Source: JAGMDK01 sp023128695 | GTDB taxonomy: Bacteria; Planctomycetota; Phycisphaerae; UBA1845; Fen-1342 | DNA length: 8,047 bases | NCBI GenBank assembly: GCA_030628805.1 | Contig: DAOVQG010000218.1 | Coordinates: 1 to 8,047, forward strand | Reading direction: 5' to 3' | Part shown: in pieces, positions 1 to 6,408 of the stretch | Position numbering within the stretch: position 1 is the first letter of the stretch | How the letters are laid out: each line of letters opens with the position of its first letter | The notes under the pieces: model-generated | Seen by the model: the letters and a program-made list of their open reading frames with translations, nothing else | What the model was told of the DNA's origin: nothing | Databases searched by the model: none | Position numbers and translations under genes: made by a program

Positions 1-9
1 CCTAGCGCT

Positions 10-40
10 GCTACGGAACAAGGCTCCCGACGGCCGGTAC
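10..40 (-). repeat. Degenerate copy of the GC-rich intergenic repeat
   Basis: Read on the minus strand, this stretch begins with the ten bases GTACCGGCCG, continues with GGGAGCC, and ends with GTAGC. The same three blocks occur in the same order in the 60-bp unit at the right end of the window, but with shorter spacers here. I read it as a shortened relative of that unit. The ten bases at 31-40 recur exactly at 117-126, so the short tandem tracts at 43-115 are framed by direct copies of the repeat. Only the short blocks match, so the relationship is likely rather than certain. Confidence 0.5.
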
Positions 41-42
41 AT

Positions 43-75
43 CTAGAAACTAGAGACTAGAAACTAGAAACTAGA
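43..75. repeat. Heptamer tandem repeat (ctagaaa)n
   Basis: Four full copies and one partial copy of ctagaaa are seen. The second copy reads ctagaga and the others are exact. The tract runs directly into an octamer repeat. It has no coding potential. It is a short tandem repeat of the kind that changes copy number by slippage. Confidence 0.9.
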
Positions 76-115
76 CCTTGTCACCTTATCACCTTGTCAC
101 GTTCCCCACGTTCCC
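75..115. repeat. Octamer tandem repeats (accttgtc)3 and acgttccc(c) x2
   Basis: Three copies of accttgtc (75-98; the middle copy is accttatc) are followed by acgttcccc and acgttccc (99-115). Together with the heptamer tract this makes three short-period repeats in a row. The block sits exactly between two copies of the ten bases cggccggtac, at 31-40 and 117-126. Confidence 0.85.
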
Positions 116-116
116 A

Positions 117-142
117 CGGCCGGTACGGGGCCCGGCCGCTAC
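117..142 (-). repeat. Inverted copy of the right-end repeat core (26 bp)
   Basis: These 26 bases are the exact reverse complement of 8013-8038 and match the reverse complement of 7953-7978 at 25 of 26 positions. The core contains CGGCCGG and CCGGCCG arms that form a 7-bp stem with an 8-base loop. The second hairpin of the 60-bp unit is not present next to this copy. It is probably a dispersed palindromic intergenic element; its role is unknown. Confidence 0.85.
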
Positions 143-172
143 ATGCAACTCAGAAAATGTGGGTAATAGCAA

Positions 173-186
173 GCTCTTGAGCAGTG
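173..186 (-). repeat. Inverted partial copy of the CACTGCTC palindromic repeat
   Basis: The 14 bases gctcttgagcagtg are the exact reverse complement of 214-227, inside the tandem repeat starting 27 bases downstream. In a transcript this copy could pair with any of the downstream copies and so form alternative longer hairpins. Confidence 0.65.
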
Positions 187-212
187 TCTTCTTTTGACCA
201 GCGGTAGCTTGG

Positions 213-304
213 GCACTGCTCAAGAGCAGTGGCACGCGGCTGGCACTCTGCTCAAGAACAGTGGCACGCGGCTGGCACTGCTCAAGAGCAGTGGCACACG
301 GCCA
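213..304. repeat. Palindromic tandem repeat, three ~30-32 bp units
   Basis: Three head-to-tail units begin at 213, 243 and 275 and are 30, 32 and about 30 bp long. Units 1 and 3 each contain a perfect palindrome, CACTGCTC-AA-GAGCAGTG (214-231 and 276-293). Unit 2 is degenerate (ctctgctcaagaacag). Units are separated by the shared tail ggcacgcggctg. Open frames across this block only translate the repeat and are not convincing genes. It looks like a dispersed hairpin repeat that has duplicated locally. Such repeats can act on mRNA stability or on transcription from neighbours, but nothing here shows that. Confidence 0.85.
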
Positions 305-578
305 TGTCTCTGTTGCACACTCTCAATTGGCGGGTCGGACAGGCAAATGGTAGGGCAGGTGAGCGGGAGGGCGAGGCCCATCTGGTTCAAAACCGGTTCC
401 CGGGGCCATTGCGGGGTGGCGGCGGGTGCACTACCATGCCTTTTTGTGCGGACGCAGGTGAGCTGAGACCTCCGGACCCGGGCCGGGAGCGGAGAGTGAG
501 GCCCCGCGCGGGCACGGCCTGAACGAATGGGGCCGGGAGGCGTTCCGGCCGGGACGGCATTCCGAGGCGCATGGCGAC
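305..578. other. Gene-free leader region upstream of apt
   Basis: I see no supported gene, RNA gene or strong promoter here. Open frames cross it on both strands, but none has a good ribosome binding site or a recognisable protein. The apt promoter is presumably in this stretch or within the repeats to its left. The only structure I can point to is an imperfect direct duplication at 531-563. Confidence 0.5.
531..563. repeat. Imperfect 16/17-bp direct duplication before apt
   Basis: The bases ggccgggaggcgttcc (531-546) are followed at once by ggccgggacggcattcc (547-563), which differ by one insertion and a few substitutions. The second copy ends just before the GAGG that may serve as the apt ribosome binding site, so the duplication lies in the probable 5' leader. 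Confidence 0.5.
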
Positions 579-1130
579 ATGAAGCCCACAAAAGCATGGC
601 GTAAGGTTTCAGAGGCGGCGGACCTGAAACGCCTGATCCGTAACGTCCCGGATTTCCCGCAGCCCGGGGTGCTCTTCCGGGATATTACGCCGTTGCTGGC
701 CGACCCCTCGGGCTTGGCGATGGCGGTCGAGTTGATGGCCCAGCCCTTCCGCGGCAAGCGCATTGATGCAGTAATCGGGGCCGAATCACGCGGCTTTATC
801 TTCGGGACCGCAGTGGCAAAGGAACTCTCGGTCGGCTTCATCCCGGTGCGCAAGCCGGGGAAGCTGCCGGCCAAAACGCGACGGCGTGAGTACGAACTGG
901 AATACGGAACCGATGCCCTCGAGATGCACGCGGACGCCATCCATTCGGAGCAGAATGTACTGATTGTTGACGATCTGCTGGCGACCGGCGGGACGCTGGC
1001 AGCGTGTTGTGACTTGGCCCGTGACGCCGGGGCGGCGATCGAGGCCGTGGCGGTCCTGATCGAACTAGTAGAGCTGGGAGGACGTGCACGGCTGGGAGAG
1101 TGTCCCGTCTTCAGCGTGATCTCATATTGA
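579..1130 (+). CDS. apt: Adenine phosphoribosyltransferase
   Basis: This cytoplasmic purine-salvage enzyme converts adenine and PRPP to AMP and pyrophosphate. The 183-residue product is the usual length for bacterial Apt. Family marks appear in the expected order: PDFPQPGVLFRDITPLL near residues 24-40, the AESRGF segment at 68-73, the RKPGKLP flexible-loop segment at 91-97, EYELEYGTD at 104-112, and the PRPP-binding motif VLIVDDLLATGGT at 127-139 with the acidic pair D131-D132. No key residue is missing. The ATG at 579 gives the right N-terminal length and has GAGG 11 bases upstream; the frame stays open further upstream, but I saw no better start. Nothing ties apt functionally to the exported-protein genes that follow, and the 277-bp gap suggests separate transcription. 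Confidence 0.97.
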   Translation: MKPTKAWRKVSEAADLKRLIRNVPDFPQPGVLFRDITPLLADPSGLAMAVELMAQPFRGKRIDAVIGAESRGFIFGTAVAKELSVGFIPVRKPGKLPAKTRRREYELEYGTDALEMHADAIHSEQNVLIVDDLLATGGTLAACCDLARDAGAAIEAVAVLIELVELGGRARLGECPVFSVISY

Positions 1131-1262
1131 CGGGACGGGAGCAACAAACGCCGTATCTTGCACGTGGCTAATGAATTAGCGCCAATCCTGCCGGCCCGAA
1201 GCGGCGCCTCGTGCGAGACACCGAGGAATTTGGCGCGGCGGCAACAATAGGGTATGGAAGTG

Positions 1263-1277
1263 CCGGTTGGAAACCGG
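1263..1277 (+). repeat. Degenerate hairpin related to the right-end repeat
   Basis: CCGGTT-GGA-AACCGG forms a 6-bp stem with a 3-base loop. It matches the second hairpin of the 60-bp unit, CCGGCT-GGG-AGCCGG (7983-7997). The stem differs by T for C on one arm and A for G on the other, so the pairing is kept. This suggests the same repeat family with a maintained stem, although chance cannot be excluded for a motif this short. Confidence 0.45.
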
Positions 1278-1396
1278 TCTCCGGATTCCGCCTTGCCGTG
1301 TGTTCGCTTGCGCGGTACACCGTCGCTGGCGAGAGTAATCCCGCCTGATGCTTTCGCGGCTTCGGCAGAGGCGGGGCTGGTGCTGTGAAAACGGCT

Positions 1397-1401
1397 GGAG
1401 G
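1397..1401 (+). promoter_or_regulatory. Ribosome binding site that fixes the 1408 start
   Basis: GGAGG lies six bases before the ATG at 1408 and only three before the ATG at 1405. This favours 1408. It argues against a longer reading from 1348, which would put about twenty polar residues before the signal peptide. Confidence 0.7.
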
Positions 1402-1407
1402 CTCATG

Positions 1408-1974
1408 ATGACGGTAGCGAGGAATAGGGTCTTGCGGTGGCTGACCTTGGGACTGGTACTGGCGCCCCTGAGCGGGTGCGCCGTGGTCGGGGATCTGTTG
1501 AATCCGGGTTTCGTGCTGGGATTGGGGCTCGATCCGGCAACGATCACCCCGCCGGAGGGTACCGTGCTCGTGGCCTTCAACAACACGACGCCGTACCCGG
1601 CGTACTTCAGGGCGTACTACCTCGTGGACCAGAACGATGCCTCCCGCGACTCGCGCAACTTCTCGGTGGTGGTGGAAGGGGGCGAGGTGGAGAACGAAGT
1701 AATCGAGTGTCCGGTGGGACGGATCTCTCCGGGCACATTGTTCAATATCTACTCCGTCGATCCGGAGGAGTCGGTCGATCCGGTGGCAGTGATTACCTAC
1801 GCCGCTTCAGGCGAGACTATTCAACAGGTCATCGTAGAGTATGATGTTAGTTATCCGGTGGATGTCGGAACAGCTTTCCAGTGCGGGGATGTGGTGGAGA
1901 TTCGCCTGTCCGAGGCTGCCGCGTTCGCGGAAGCAGAAGTAGTAGTTACAGTAAGTGTGATTCCTGGACGGTGA
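1408..1974 (+). CDS. Small lipoprotein, paired-cysteine family, first copy
   Basis: This 188-residue product is of unknown function and I do not recognise a named family. A short basic start, a hydrophobic stretch (residues 10-21) and the lipobox L21-S-G-C24 indicate export and lipid attachment at C24. Soon after comes GDLLNP (28-33). The body is rich in short valine/aromatic stretches that suggest a beta-sandwich, for example VLVAFNN and AYFRAYYLVD at 53-74. Two further cysteines lie in ECPVGRISPG (C101) and FQCGDVVEI (C159) and could form a disulfide outside the cytoplasm. The next gene shares GD-[LI]-LNP, CPV-x2-I-x2-G and CGD, so the two are tandem paralogues. The next gene starts 22 bp downstream, which implies cotranscription. 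Confidence 0.85.
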   Translation: MTVARNRVLRWLTLGLVLAPLSGCAVVGDLLNPGFVLGLGLDPATITPPEGTVLVAFNNTTPYPAYFRAYYLVDQNDASRDSRNFSVVVEGGEVENEVIECPVGRISPGTLFNIYSVDPEESVDPVAVITYAASGETIQQVIVEYDVSYPVDVGTAFQCGDVVEIRLSEAAAFAEAEVVVTVSVIPGR

Positions 1975-1996
1975 CCGCCGAAAGGAGCGCGTCTGG

Positions 1997-2551
1997 ATGT
2001 ATGCTCGAAACGGGCTCGCGGTTGTGGGCATTTGCCTGGTGCTGAGTGGGGTGGGGACGGGCTGCATCTCGCCCGGGGACATCCTGAATCCGGAACTGAT
2101 CTCGTTGGTGGGAGCACAGCGGCAGATCGCTGTTCTGCCGGGGGATGCGCCGGGGTTGCTGGTTTGGGTGGAAAACCGAACGGACCGCCTGGCAGAGATC
2201 GTGGTCTCCTATCGAGATGGAGACGACAACATCGACAGCTACACTACCTACTTGAACGCCGGGGACAAGAGCGGGCAGATGCTGGTCTGCCCGGTGGCCG
2301 AGATTACGCTGGGAAGTGTGACCGACCTCACCCAGGCCGGGGCACGCGTGGCCCTGGTCACGGAAGCATACGGTTCCGTGGATACTATGCCCTATATGGA
2401 CGTGGAGGCGTTTGGGCGCTTGTTGCAGGATGGCATAAATTACAATTGCGGGGACTCGCTGGAGTTTGTCGTCCGGCCGTCCTCGACGTCGCCCCCGTCG
2501 CCTTCGGGCTATCAGACGATCGCTTTCTTCCGCCGGGCGAGCAACCAGTAA
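1997..2551 (+). CDS. Small lipoprotein, paired-cysteine family, second copy
   Basis: This 184-residue product is of unknown function. The ATG at 1997 has AAAGGAG (1981-1987) nine bases upstream. The signal sequence ends in GTGC with C23 as the probable lipidated residue; glycine at -3 is less usual for a lipobox. GDILNP (27-32) follows, as in the preceding protein. C98 in LVCPVAEITLG and C151 in YNCGDSLEF match the paired cysteines of the neighbour, with 53 residues between them against 58 there. A similar hydrophobic pattern, LLVWVENRTDRLAEIVVSYRD, sits at about residues 54-74. The C-terminal tail has a Ser/Pro-rich stretch (162-170). Overall identity to the first copy looks low, so the duplication is old or the protein is under diversifying pressure. 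Confidence 0.83.
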   Translation: MYARNGLAVVGICLVLSGVGTGCISPGDILNPELISLVGAQRQIAVLPGDAPGLLVWVENRTDRLAEIVVSYRDGDDNIDSYTTYLNAGDKSGQMLVCPVAEITLGSVTDLTQAGARVALVTEAYGSVDTMPYMDVEAFGRLLQDGINYNCGDSLEFVVRPSSTSPPSPSGYQTIAFFRRASNQ

Positions 2552-2586
2552 CGGATGCACAGGCCGTGGCATAACGCTGAGGTGTT

Positions 2587-2590
2587 GGAG
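2587..2590 (+). promoter_or_regulatory. Ribosome binding site that fixes the 2597 start
   Basis: GGAG lies six bases before the ATG at 2597. An upstream in-frame ATG at 2555 has no comparable site, nearly touches the previous stop codon, and would add 14 polar residues before the signal peptide. Confidence 0.7.
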
Positions 2591-2596
2591 TACGGA

Positions 2597-5449
2597 ATGA
2601 GAAACATGGTGCGAGGCGTATGTGCGTGCCTGGTGGGGCTGGTGGTGGCGATTCAACTCGGCGGCTGCCCGTCCGGCATCCCGCCGCTGGAATATGTCGC
2701 GGGAGGGACGGGGGATTCCGCCTTGATCACGGACCAAGCCCTGGTCGACGTGCTGACGCCGACCAGCAATCTGTCGATCACGGGCGGCACCCAGGTGGAG
2801 GTGAACTGGCGGGTCTTTGCCACGTCACGTTATTCCACGGTCAGCGTGATCATCGATCAGGACCAGGACCCGGATAACGGCAATGAAGTCACGGCCTACT
2901 CGGACCTGGAGCTAACCGAGTCAAAGGTGCTGGTGGATACCACGCGGCTTCTGAAGGGTACGTACTATCTCGGGGTGGTGCTGGTGGAAGTCGGGGAGAT
3001 CGTGACCTTCGATTACGCTTCGGGCACCATCACGATCGACCAACGGCCGACGTTGTTCTTCACCTCGCCGCGGGACAATCTCGTCTACGACCGAACCGAA
3101 AAGATCAACCCGACGCTGAACGTGGCCTGGGAGTTGTCCGACCCGGATTCGGTAAACACGGTGGAGATTCTACTCGATCCGGACGACTCGCCGAACGGCA
3201 ATGAGGTGCTATTGTACCACAGTGACTCACAAGGCGGGGACAGCTTTACCTTCGATCTCCCGACCGCAGCCTTTGATTCAGGCACCTACCGCCTGCTGGC
3301 AGTGGTCTCGGACGGCGAAAACGCATTTTCGTTCTACGCCCCGGGGACCATTCGCCTGCGGTCACGCTTGGCGGGTCCGATTGACCTGCGGGACCTGCAC
3401 TTGTCAGAGGAAGGCAAAGTCTCGGGAGTGGTCTTCGAAGGCTTCAATCCGCGCGACAACGCCGGCAGCTTCGTGAGTTCGCTCAAGGATGTGGACGGCG
3501 ACGGGTTCAGTGACGTCATCATCCTCTCCCAATTCGGCAAGGCCCGCTACGAAAGCAGTATCCACCGGACCGGGATCGGCGAGGCTTACCTGGTGTACGG
3601 CCGACCCGAGCGGTTCTCCGGGGTGATCAACCTGAACTCGACCGGAACCTTGTTCCGCGGCGAGTTCTATACCGGCGCCCCGGAAACCTCCGACCCGATC
3701 CGCCCCAGCCGCGGCATCACAAGCTTCACGATGCTGTCGGACTGGGACTCCGACGGCGTTCGTGAAATGGCCTTCGGCTTGCCGTTTACGGACTCGGTCT
3801 CGGCGGGCACCTTCACCATCGGCTCCACGGGCGGAGACCTTGCGCCGCTGGATCCGGCCGGCTACTTCCGCACCGGAACCGTGGTCGTGGTCGCCGGTTC
3901 GTCCCTCCGGCCGGACCTCGGCTTCCCGGGCCGCAACGTTTTCAATCTCGCGGAGTTCGGCACGCTCGCCCACATGACGCGGAGTTGCGGACTTTGCTAT
4001 GATTCCGACGCGTGCGCCTGCCTGGAAGGGTTTTGGAGTCCCAAGGCGCCCGCCCCCCTGGGCGGCTGTTCGGACACCAAGTTCCATGAACACATCGTGC
4101 ATATCGACGGGACCCCCAATACCGGCTCGATCCGCCTGGGCTGCCGCTTTTCCAGCATGGATTTTGGCGATCAATTCGGGGAATCAGTTTCGAGTTGGGA
4201 CTTCGACGCGATCATCATGAGCGCGCCGAACCGTGATCCGTCGGTCTGTGTCGGTGGTCTGCCCGGCCCAATCCCGGGCGCGGGTGTGGTTTCCATCTTC
4301 TTTACCGACGTCAAGGATGGATTTTACCCCTGGACAAACAATCAGGCCCCGGCCGCCAACAGCGACATGGGTTATCGGGGCTCCGCACAGAGTGCCGGGG
4401 ACCGACTGTTGCCGCACGGCGGGCCGTATCATTATCTCATTGACGATCTCCTTTACAGTCCGGGGTACACTGTTGACCCAGACGATTCGACGCCGTGTGA
4501 AAGGGTAGTTGACGCACACATTGTCACCCCGGATCGCTCGGTGCGTTTCTGGTCGCAGACGCCCGGGGCTCGCCTGAGCAACGTCGAGGGGCTCGATGAT
4601 GTCAACGGCGACGGGTTGCTGGATCTAGTGATCGGCGCGCCGCTGATCAATGAGGGTTCCGGGGCCTGCTACATCGTTCTCGGGCGGCTGCGCGAGCTCG
4701 TCATGAGTGGCGAGTTGCCGGTCGAGGAGTTCGGGTTGCCGATGTCCAGTTCGGAGCCCGCCGGGCAGCGCATCTATGACGGCATCCGGATCCTCGGGGG
4801 GCCGGGTGAGCGGCTGGGGCAATCGCAGGATGACGCGGGCGATTTCAACAACGACGGCTTCGCCGACGTCGTCATCGGCTCGCCCCTCGTGAGCGGCGGC
4901 CGGGGTGGGGCGGCGGTCTTCTTCGGCTCCCGCGAGGTGATCAACCTGACGCAGGCGGAGATCCCATATAACGAGTTGCCGGCCCGCGGGCTGGGAGTGG
5001 TGTTCGTGGGCGAGGATGAAAACGACCTGGCCGGTGCCCGTGTCGCCGGCGCGGGCGACATCGACGGGGACGGGAATGACGATATTCTGATTGCCGCACC
5101 GAATCGCTCAATCCGCCAAGACCTGGATTTGGACGGCAAAGTGGATGTCGACCGCACGTACTGCGGCGTGGTCTACCTGATTTACGGGTCCCCTGATCTG
5201 GGAGGCACTCTGAACTTATCCGATATCGGAACGGAGACCCTGCCGGGGGCGGTCTTCATCGGGCGCAGAACCAACGACTACCTGGGCGCCGGGCTGGGTG
5301 AGCAGGGTGACCGCAGCACCGGTATCGCCGGGGCCGGCGACGTCGATGGCGACGGCGCGGGCGATATCCTGCTCGGCTCGGTAACGGCTTCGCCGCGCGA
5401 CCGGGCCGCGGCCGGCGAAACCTACCTGCTGTACGGCGTAGGAGACTAG
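2597..5449 (+). CDS. Large FG-GAP beta-propeller lipoprotein
   Basis: This 950-residue protein has lipobox L21-G-G-C24, so it should be exported and anchored at C24. Residues about 51-147 and 152-254 are two copies of an Ig-like module; each has a DPD/DPDD-x-NGNEV stretch (82-98 and 189-204) and ends in a GTYYL/GTYRL and GTI core. From about 264 to the end runs an integrin-type FG-GAP propeller. Six calcium-type loops are visible: DVDGDG (298), DWDSDG (382), DVNGDG (668), DFNNDG (749), DIDGDG (821) and DVDGDG (915). A seventh repeat at 524-545 keeps FGESVS and IIMSAPN but has lost its loop, so seven blades fit. Between blades 2 and 3 is an insertion with six cysteines (464, 467, 473, 475, 491, 516). 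An extra DLDLDG loop sits at 842. Known FG-GAP proteins often serve in binding or adhesion; the ligand here is unknown. Confidence 0.9.
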   Translation: MRNMVRGVCACLVGLVVAIQLGGCPSGIPPLEYVAGGTGDSALITDQALVDVLTPTSNLSITGGTQVEVNWRVFATSRYSTVSVIIDQDQDPDNGNEVTAYSDLELTESKVLVDTTRLLKGTYYLGVVLVEVGEIVTFDYASGTITIDQRPTLFFTSPRDNLVYDRTEKINPTLNVAWELSDPDSVNTVEILLDPDDSPNGNEVLLYHSDSQGGDSFTFDLPTAAFDSGTYRLLAVVSDGENAFSFYAPGTIRLRSRLAGPIDLRDLHLSEEGKVSGVVFEGFNPRDNAGSFVSSLKDVDGDGFSDVIILSQFGKARYESSIHRTGIGEAYLVYGRPERFSGVINLNSTGTLFRGEFYTGAPETSDPIRPSRGITSFTMLSDWDSDGVREMAFGLPFTDSVSAGTFTIGSTGGDLAPLDPAGYFRTGTVVVVAGSSLRPDLGFPGRNVFNLAEFGTLAHMTRSCGLCYDSDACACLEGFWSPKAPAPLGGCSDTKFHEHIVHIDGTPNTGSIRLGCRFSSMDFGDQFGESVSSWDFDAIIMSAPNRDPSVCVGGLPGPIPGAGVVSIFFTDVKDGFYPWTNNQAPAANSDMGYRGSAQSAGDRLLPHGGPYHYLIDDLLYSPGYTVDPDDSTPCERVVDAHIVTPDRSVRFWSQTPGARLSNVEGLDDVNGDGLLDLVIGAPLINEGSGACYIVLGRLRELVMSGELPVEEFGLPMSSSEPAGQRIYDGIRILGGPGERLGQSQDDAGDFNNDGFADVVIGSPLVSGGRGGAAVFFGSREVINLTQAEIPYNELPARGLGVVFVGEDENDLAGARVAGAGDIDGDGNDDILIAAPNRSIRQDLDLDGKVDVDRTYCGVVYLIYGSPDLGGTLNLSDIGTETLPGAVFIGRRTNDYLGAGLGEQGDRSTGIAGAGDVDGDGAGDILLGSVTASPRDRAAAGETYLLYGVGD

Positions 5450-5484
5450 ACGCGTGGAGCGCCTGGCGGGCGCGAGGACGAACC

Positions 5485-6330
5485 ATGAAGCGAGTATGCA
5501 TTTTGTGTTATCTGCCGTTCCTTATTTTGACGGCCGGCTGTCCGGACAACGTTCAACAGATCAACCCTTACCTGACCTATGCAGAAACGTTCGGCGTCGG
5601 CGGCACGAGCGAGGAGGACGCCCCCCAGGGAATGGGTGGTCAGGGGGCGGGCTTAGCCCCTACTTTCCGGCAACTCATGGCGGTTACTTTCCAGAACAAT
5701 CATCCCTCCGCCGAGTTGAATGTTTCTTTCGTGGCCTGGGTGGATGTCAGTCGGATTCGTTCGGCCGACCAGCAGGACGCGCTGTTGGCCGGGGGTTATA
5801 TGCAACTTGTGAATGGCGTTCGACTGGGCAACGCCCTCGTTCTGCCGATGGGAGCCTTCGTGTACGACGGAGGGGGGACGCTCGGTGCGACGGCGATTGT
5901 GCTCGGGCCGACGCAAGCGGCGCCCAGCACGGGGAGTCGGGGTGGGGCTGAGGAAACGGCTTTGCAGCCGACCTCACGGTCGATCACGCTCATCACGCCG
6001 GACGGAATATTGGCGTTCGTGCAGCCCCCCGTGTCGTCTGACAGCGTTGCGTTTTCCTTTACGCAGAACGGCGAGCCACTCACGGCCGAACCGGTCGCGG
6101 GCGCGGTCGGCCCGTACGCCGGGGCCACGCTCGGGGGCGGCTTGAAGACCCTGGCCCAGGTGGACGTGTACGAGTGTGATCCCTTCCGGCCGGGGCTGTT
6201 CCTCCAGTTGAGTGGTGGCTCGGCCCAGCCGAATGAGTATTTTGAAGGGGACGATGTTCTGTTCGAGTTCAACGCGCAGCCCGACGTCAATGGTGACTTC
6301 GCCCGAGTGACGATCGGCGAGACAGAGTGA
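5485..6330 (+). CDS. Lipoprotein of unknown function
   Basis: This 281-residue product is of unrecognised family. GAGGA (5474-5478) lies six bases before the ATG, and the gene begins 35 bp after the propeller gene. The signal sequence ends in L15-T-A-G-C19, giving a lipoprotein anchored at C19. INPYL (26-30) resembles the LNP found just after the lipidated cysteine in the two small lipoproteins. A Gly-rich linker (about 37-57) leads into VTFQNNHPSAELNVSFVAWVD (67-87), whose hydrophobic pattern resembles the equivalent segment in those proteins. A second low-complexity stretch (about 144-160) splits the protein in two. One cysteine, C231, remains in the mature part after C19. GDDVLFEF (255-262) recalls the CGD-x2-E segment, but without its cysteine. 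A distant relation to the small lipoproteins is possible but unproven. Confidence 0.8.
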   Translation: MKRVCILCYLPFLILTAGCPDNVQQINPYLTYAETFGVGGTSEEDAPQGMGGQGAGLAPTFRQLMAVTFQNNHPSAELNVSFVAWVDVSRIRSADQQDALLAGGYMQLVNGVRLGNALVLPMGAFVYDGGGTLGATAIVLGPTQAAPSTGSRGGAEETALQPTSRSITLITPDGILAFVQPPVSSDSVAFSFTQNGEPLTAEPVAGAVGPYAGATLGGGLKTLAQVDVYECDPFRPGLFLQLSGGSAQPNEYFEGDDVLFEFNAQPDVNGDFARVTIGETE

Positions 6331-6352
6331 GCAGCGTTGCGACGCGCCTCAC

Positions 6353-6379
6353 TTGGCCGCGCGTTGGAAGATGTATAAT
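6353..6379 (+). promoter_or_regulatory. Possible promoter for the PKD-domain gene
   Basis: A perfect TATAAT lies at 6374-6379, about 30 bases before the ATG at 6409. A partial -35, TTGGCC (6353-6358), precedes it by 15 bases, which is shorter than the preferred 17. It sits in the 78-bp gap, the longest inside the cluster, and could give the last gene its own transcript. Sigma preferences in this lineage are unknown to me, so this remains a suggestion. Confidence 0.4.
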
Positions 6380-6408
6380 AAGTTAGGGCGAACCGTTGAG
6401 GTGAGACC

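Larger units (their letters stand above)
1131..1407. other. Intergenic gap between apt and the exported-protein cluster
   Basis: This 277-bp stretch has no clear gene. It holds a short perfect palindrome GCTAAT-GA-ATTAGC (1167-1180), which lacks a following T tract and so is not a convincing terminator. It also holds a degenerate hairpin of the intergenic repeat family (1263-1277). The promoter of the downstream gene cluster should lie here, but I found no well-spaced -35/-10 pair. A possible TTGGCG at 1230 is followed at 17 bases only by TATGGA, which is weak. Confidence 0.5.

Noticed and set aside
213..304. CRISPR array
   Set aside because: There are only three units, the whole unit is repeated with no unique spacers, and there are no cas genes. 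The 60-bp array at the right end fails for the same reason.
380..400. Possible tRNA T-arm (ggttcaaaacc)
   Set aside because: No cloverleaf can be built around it: there is no matching acceptor stem or anticodon arm nearby.
194..597. Several open frames of 61-125 codons in the region before apt
   Set aside because: Their translations mostly spell out the palindromic tandem repeat and GC-rich leader sequence, with no good start context. Frames exist on both strands, as expected by chance.
431..1147. A 238-codon open frame on the minus strand covering apt
   Set aside because: It lies antisense to an unmistakable apt gene, has a low-complexity Ser/Arg/Pro composition, and shows no recognisable domain. 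It is a by-product of high GC content.
1167..1180. Rho-independent terminator after apt
   Set aside because: The GCTAAT/ATTAGC stem is short and AT-rich and has no following T tract.
1946..2737. A 263-codon minus-strand open frame over the second lipoprotein gene
   Set aside because: It overlaps a plus-strand gene with signal peptide, ribosome binding site and conserved motifs. Its His/Arg/Pro-rich translation resembles no protein family.
5454..5951. A 165-codon plus-strand open frame overlapping the third small lipoprotein gene
   Set aside because: It is in another frame of a gene with a better ribosome binding site and a clear lipoprotein signal. The composition is Gly/Arg-rich shadow coding.
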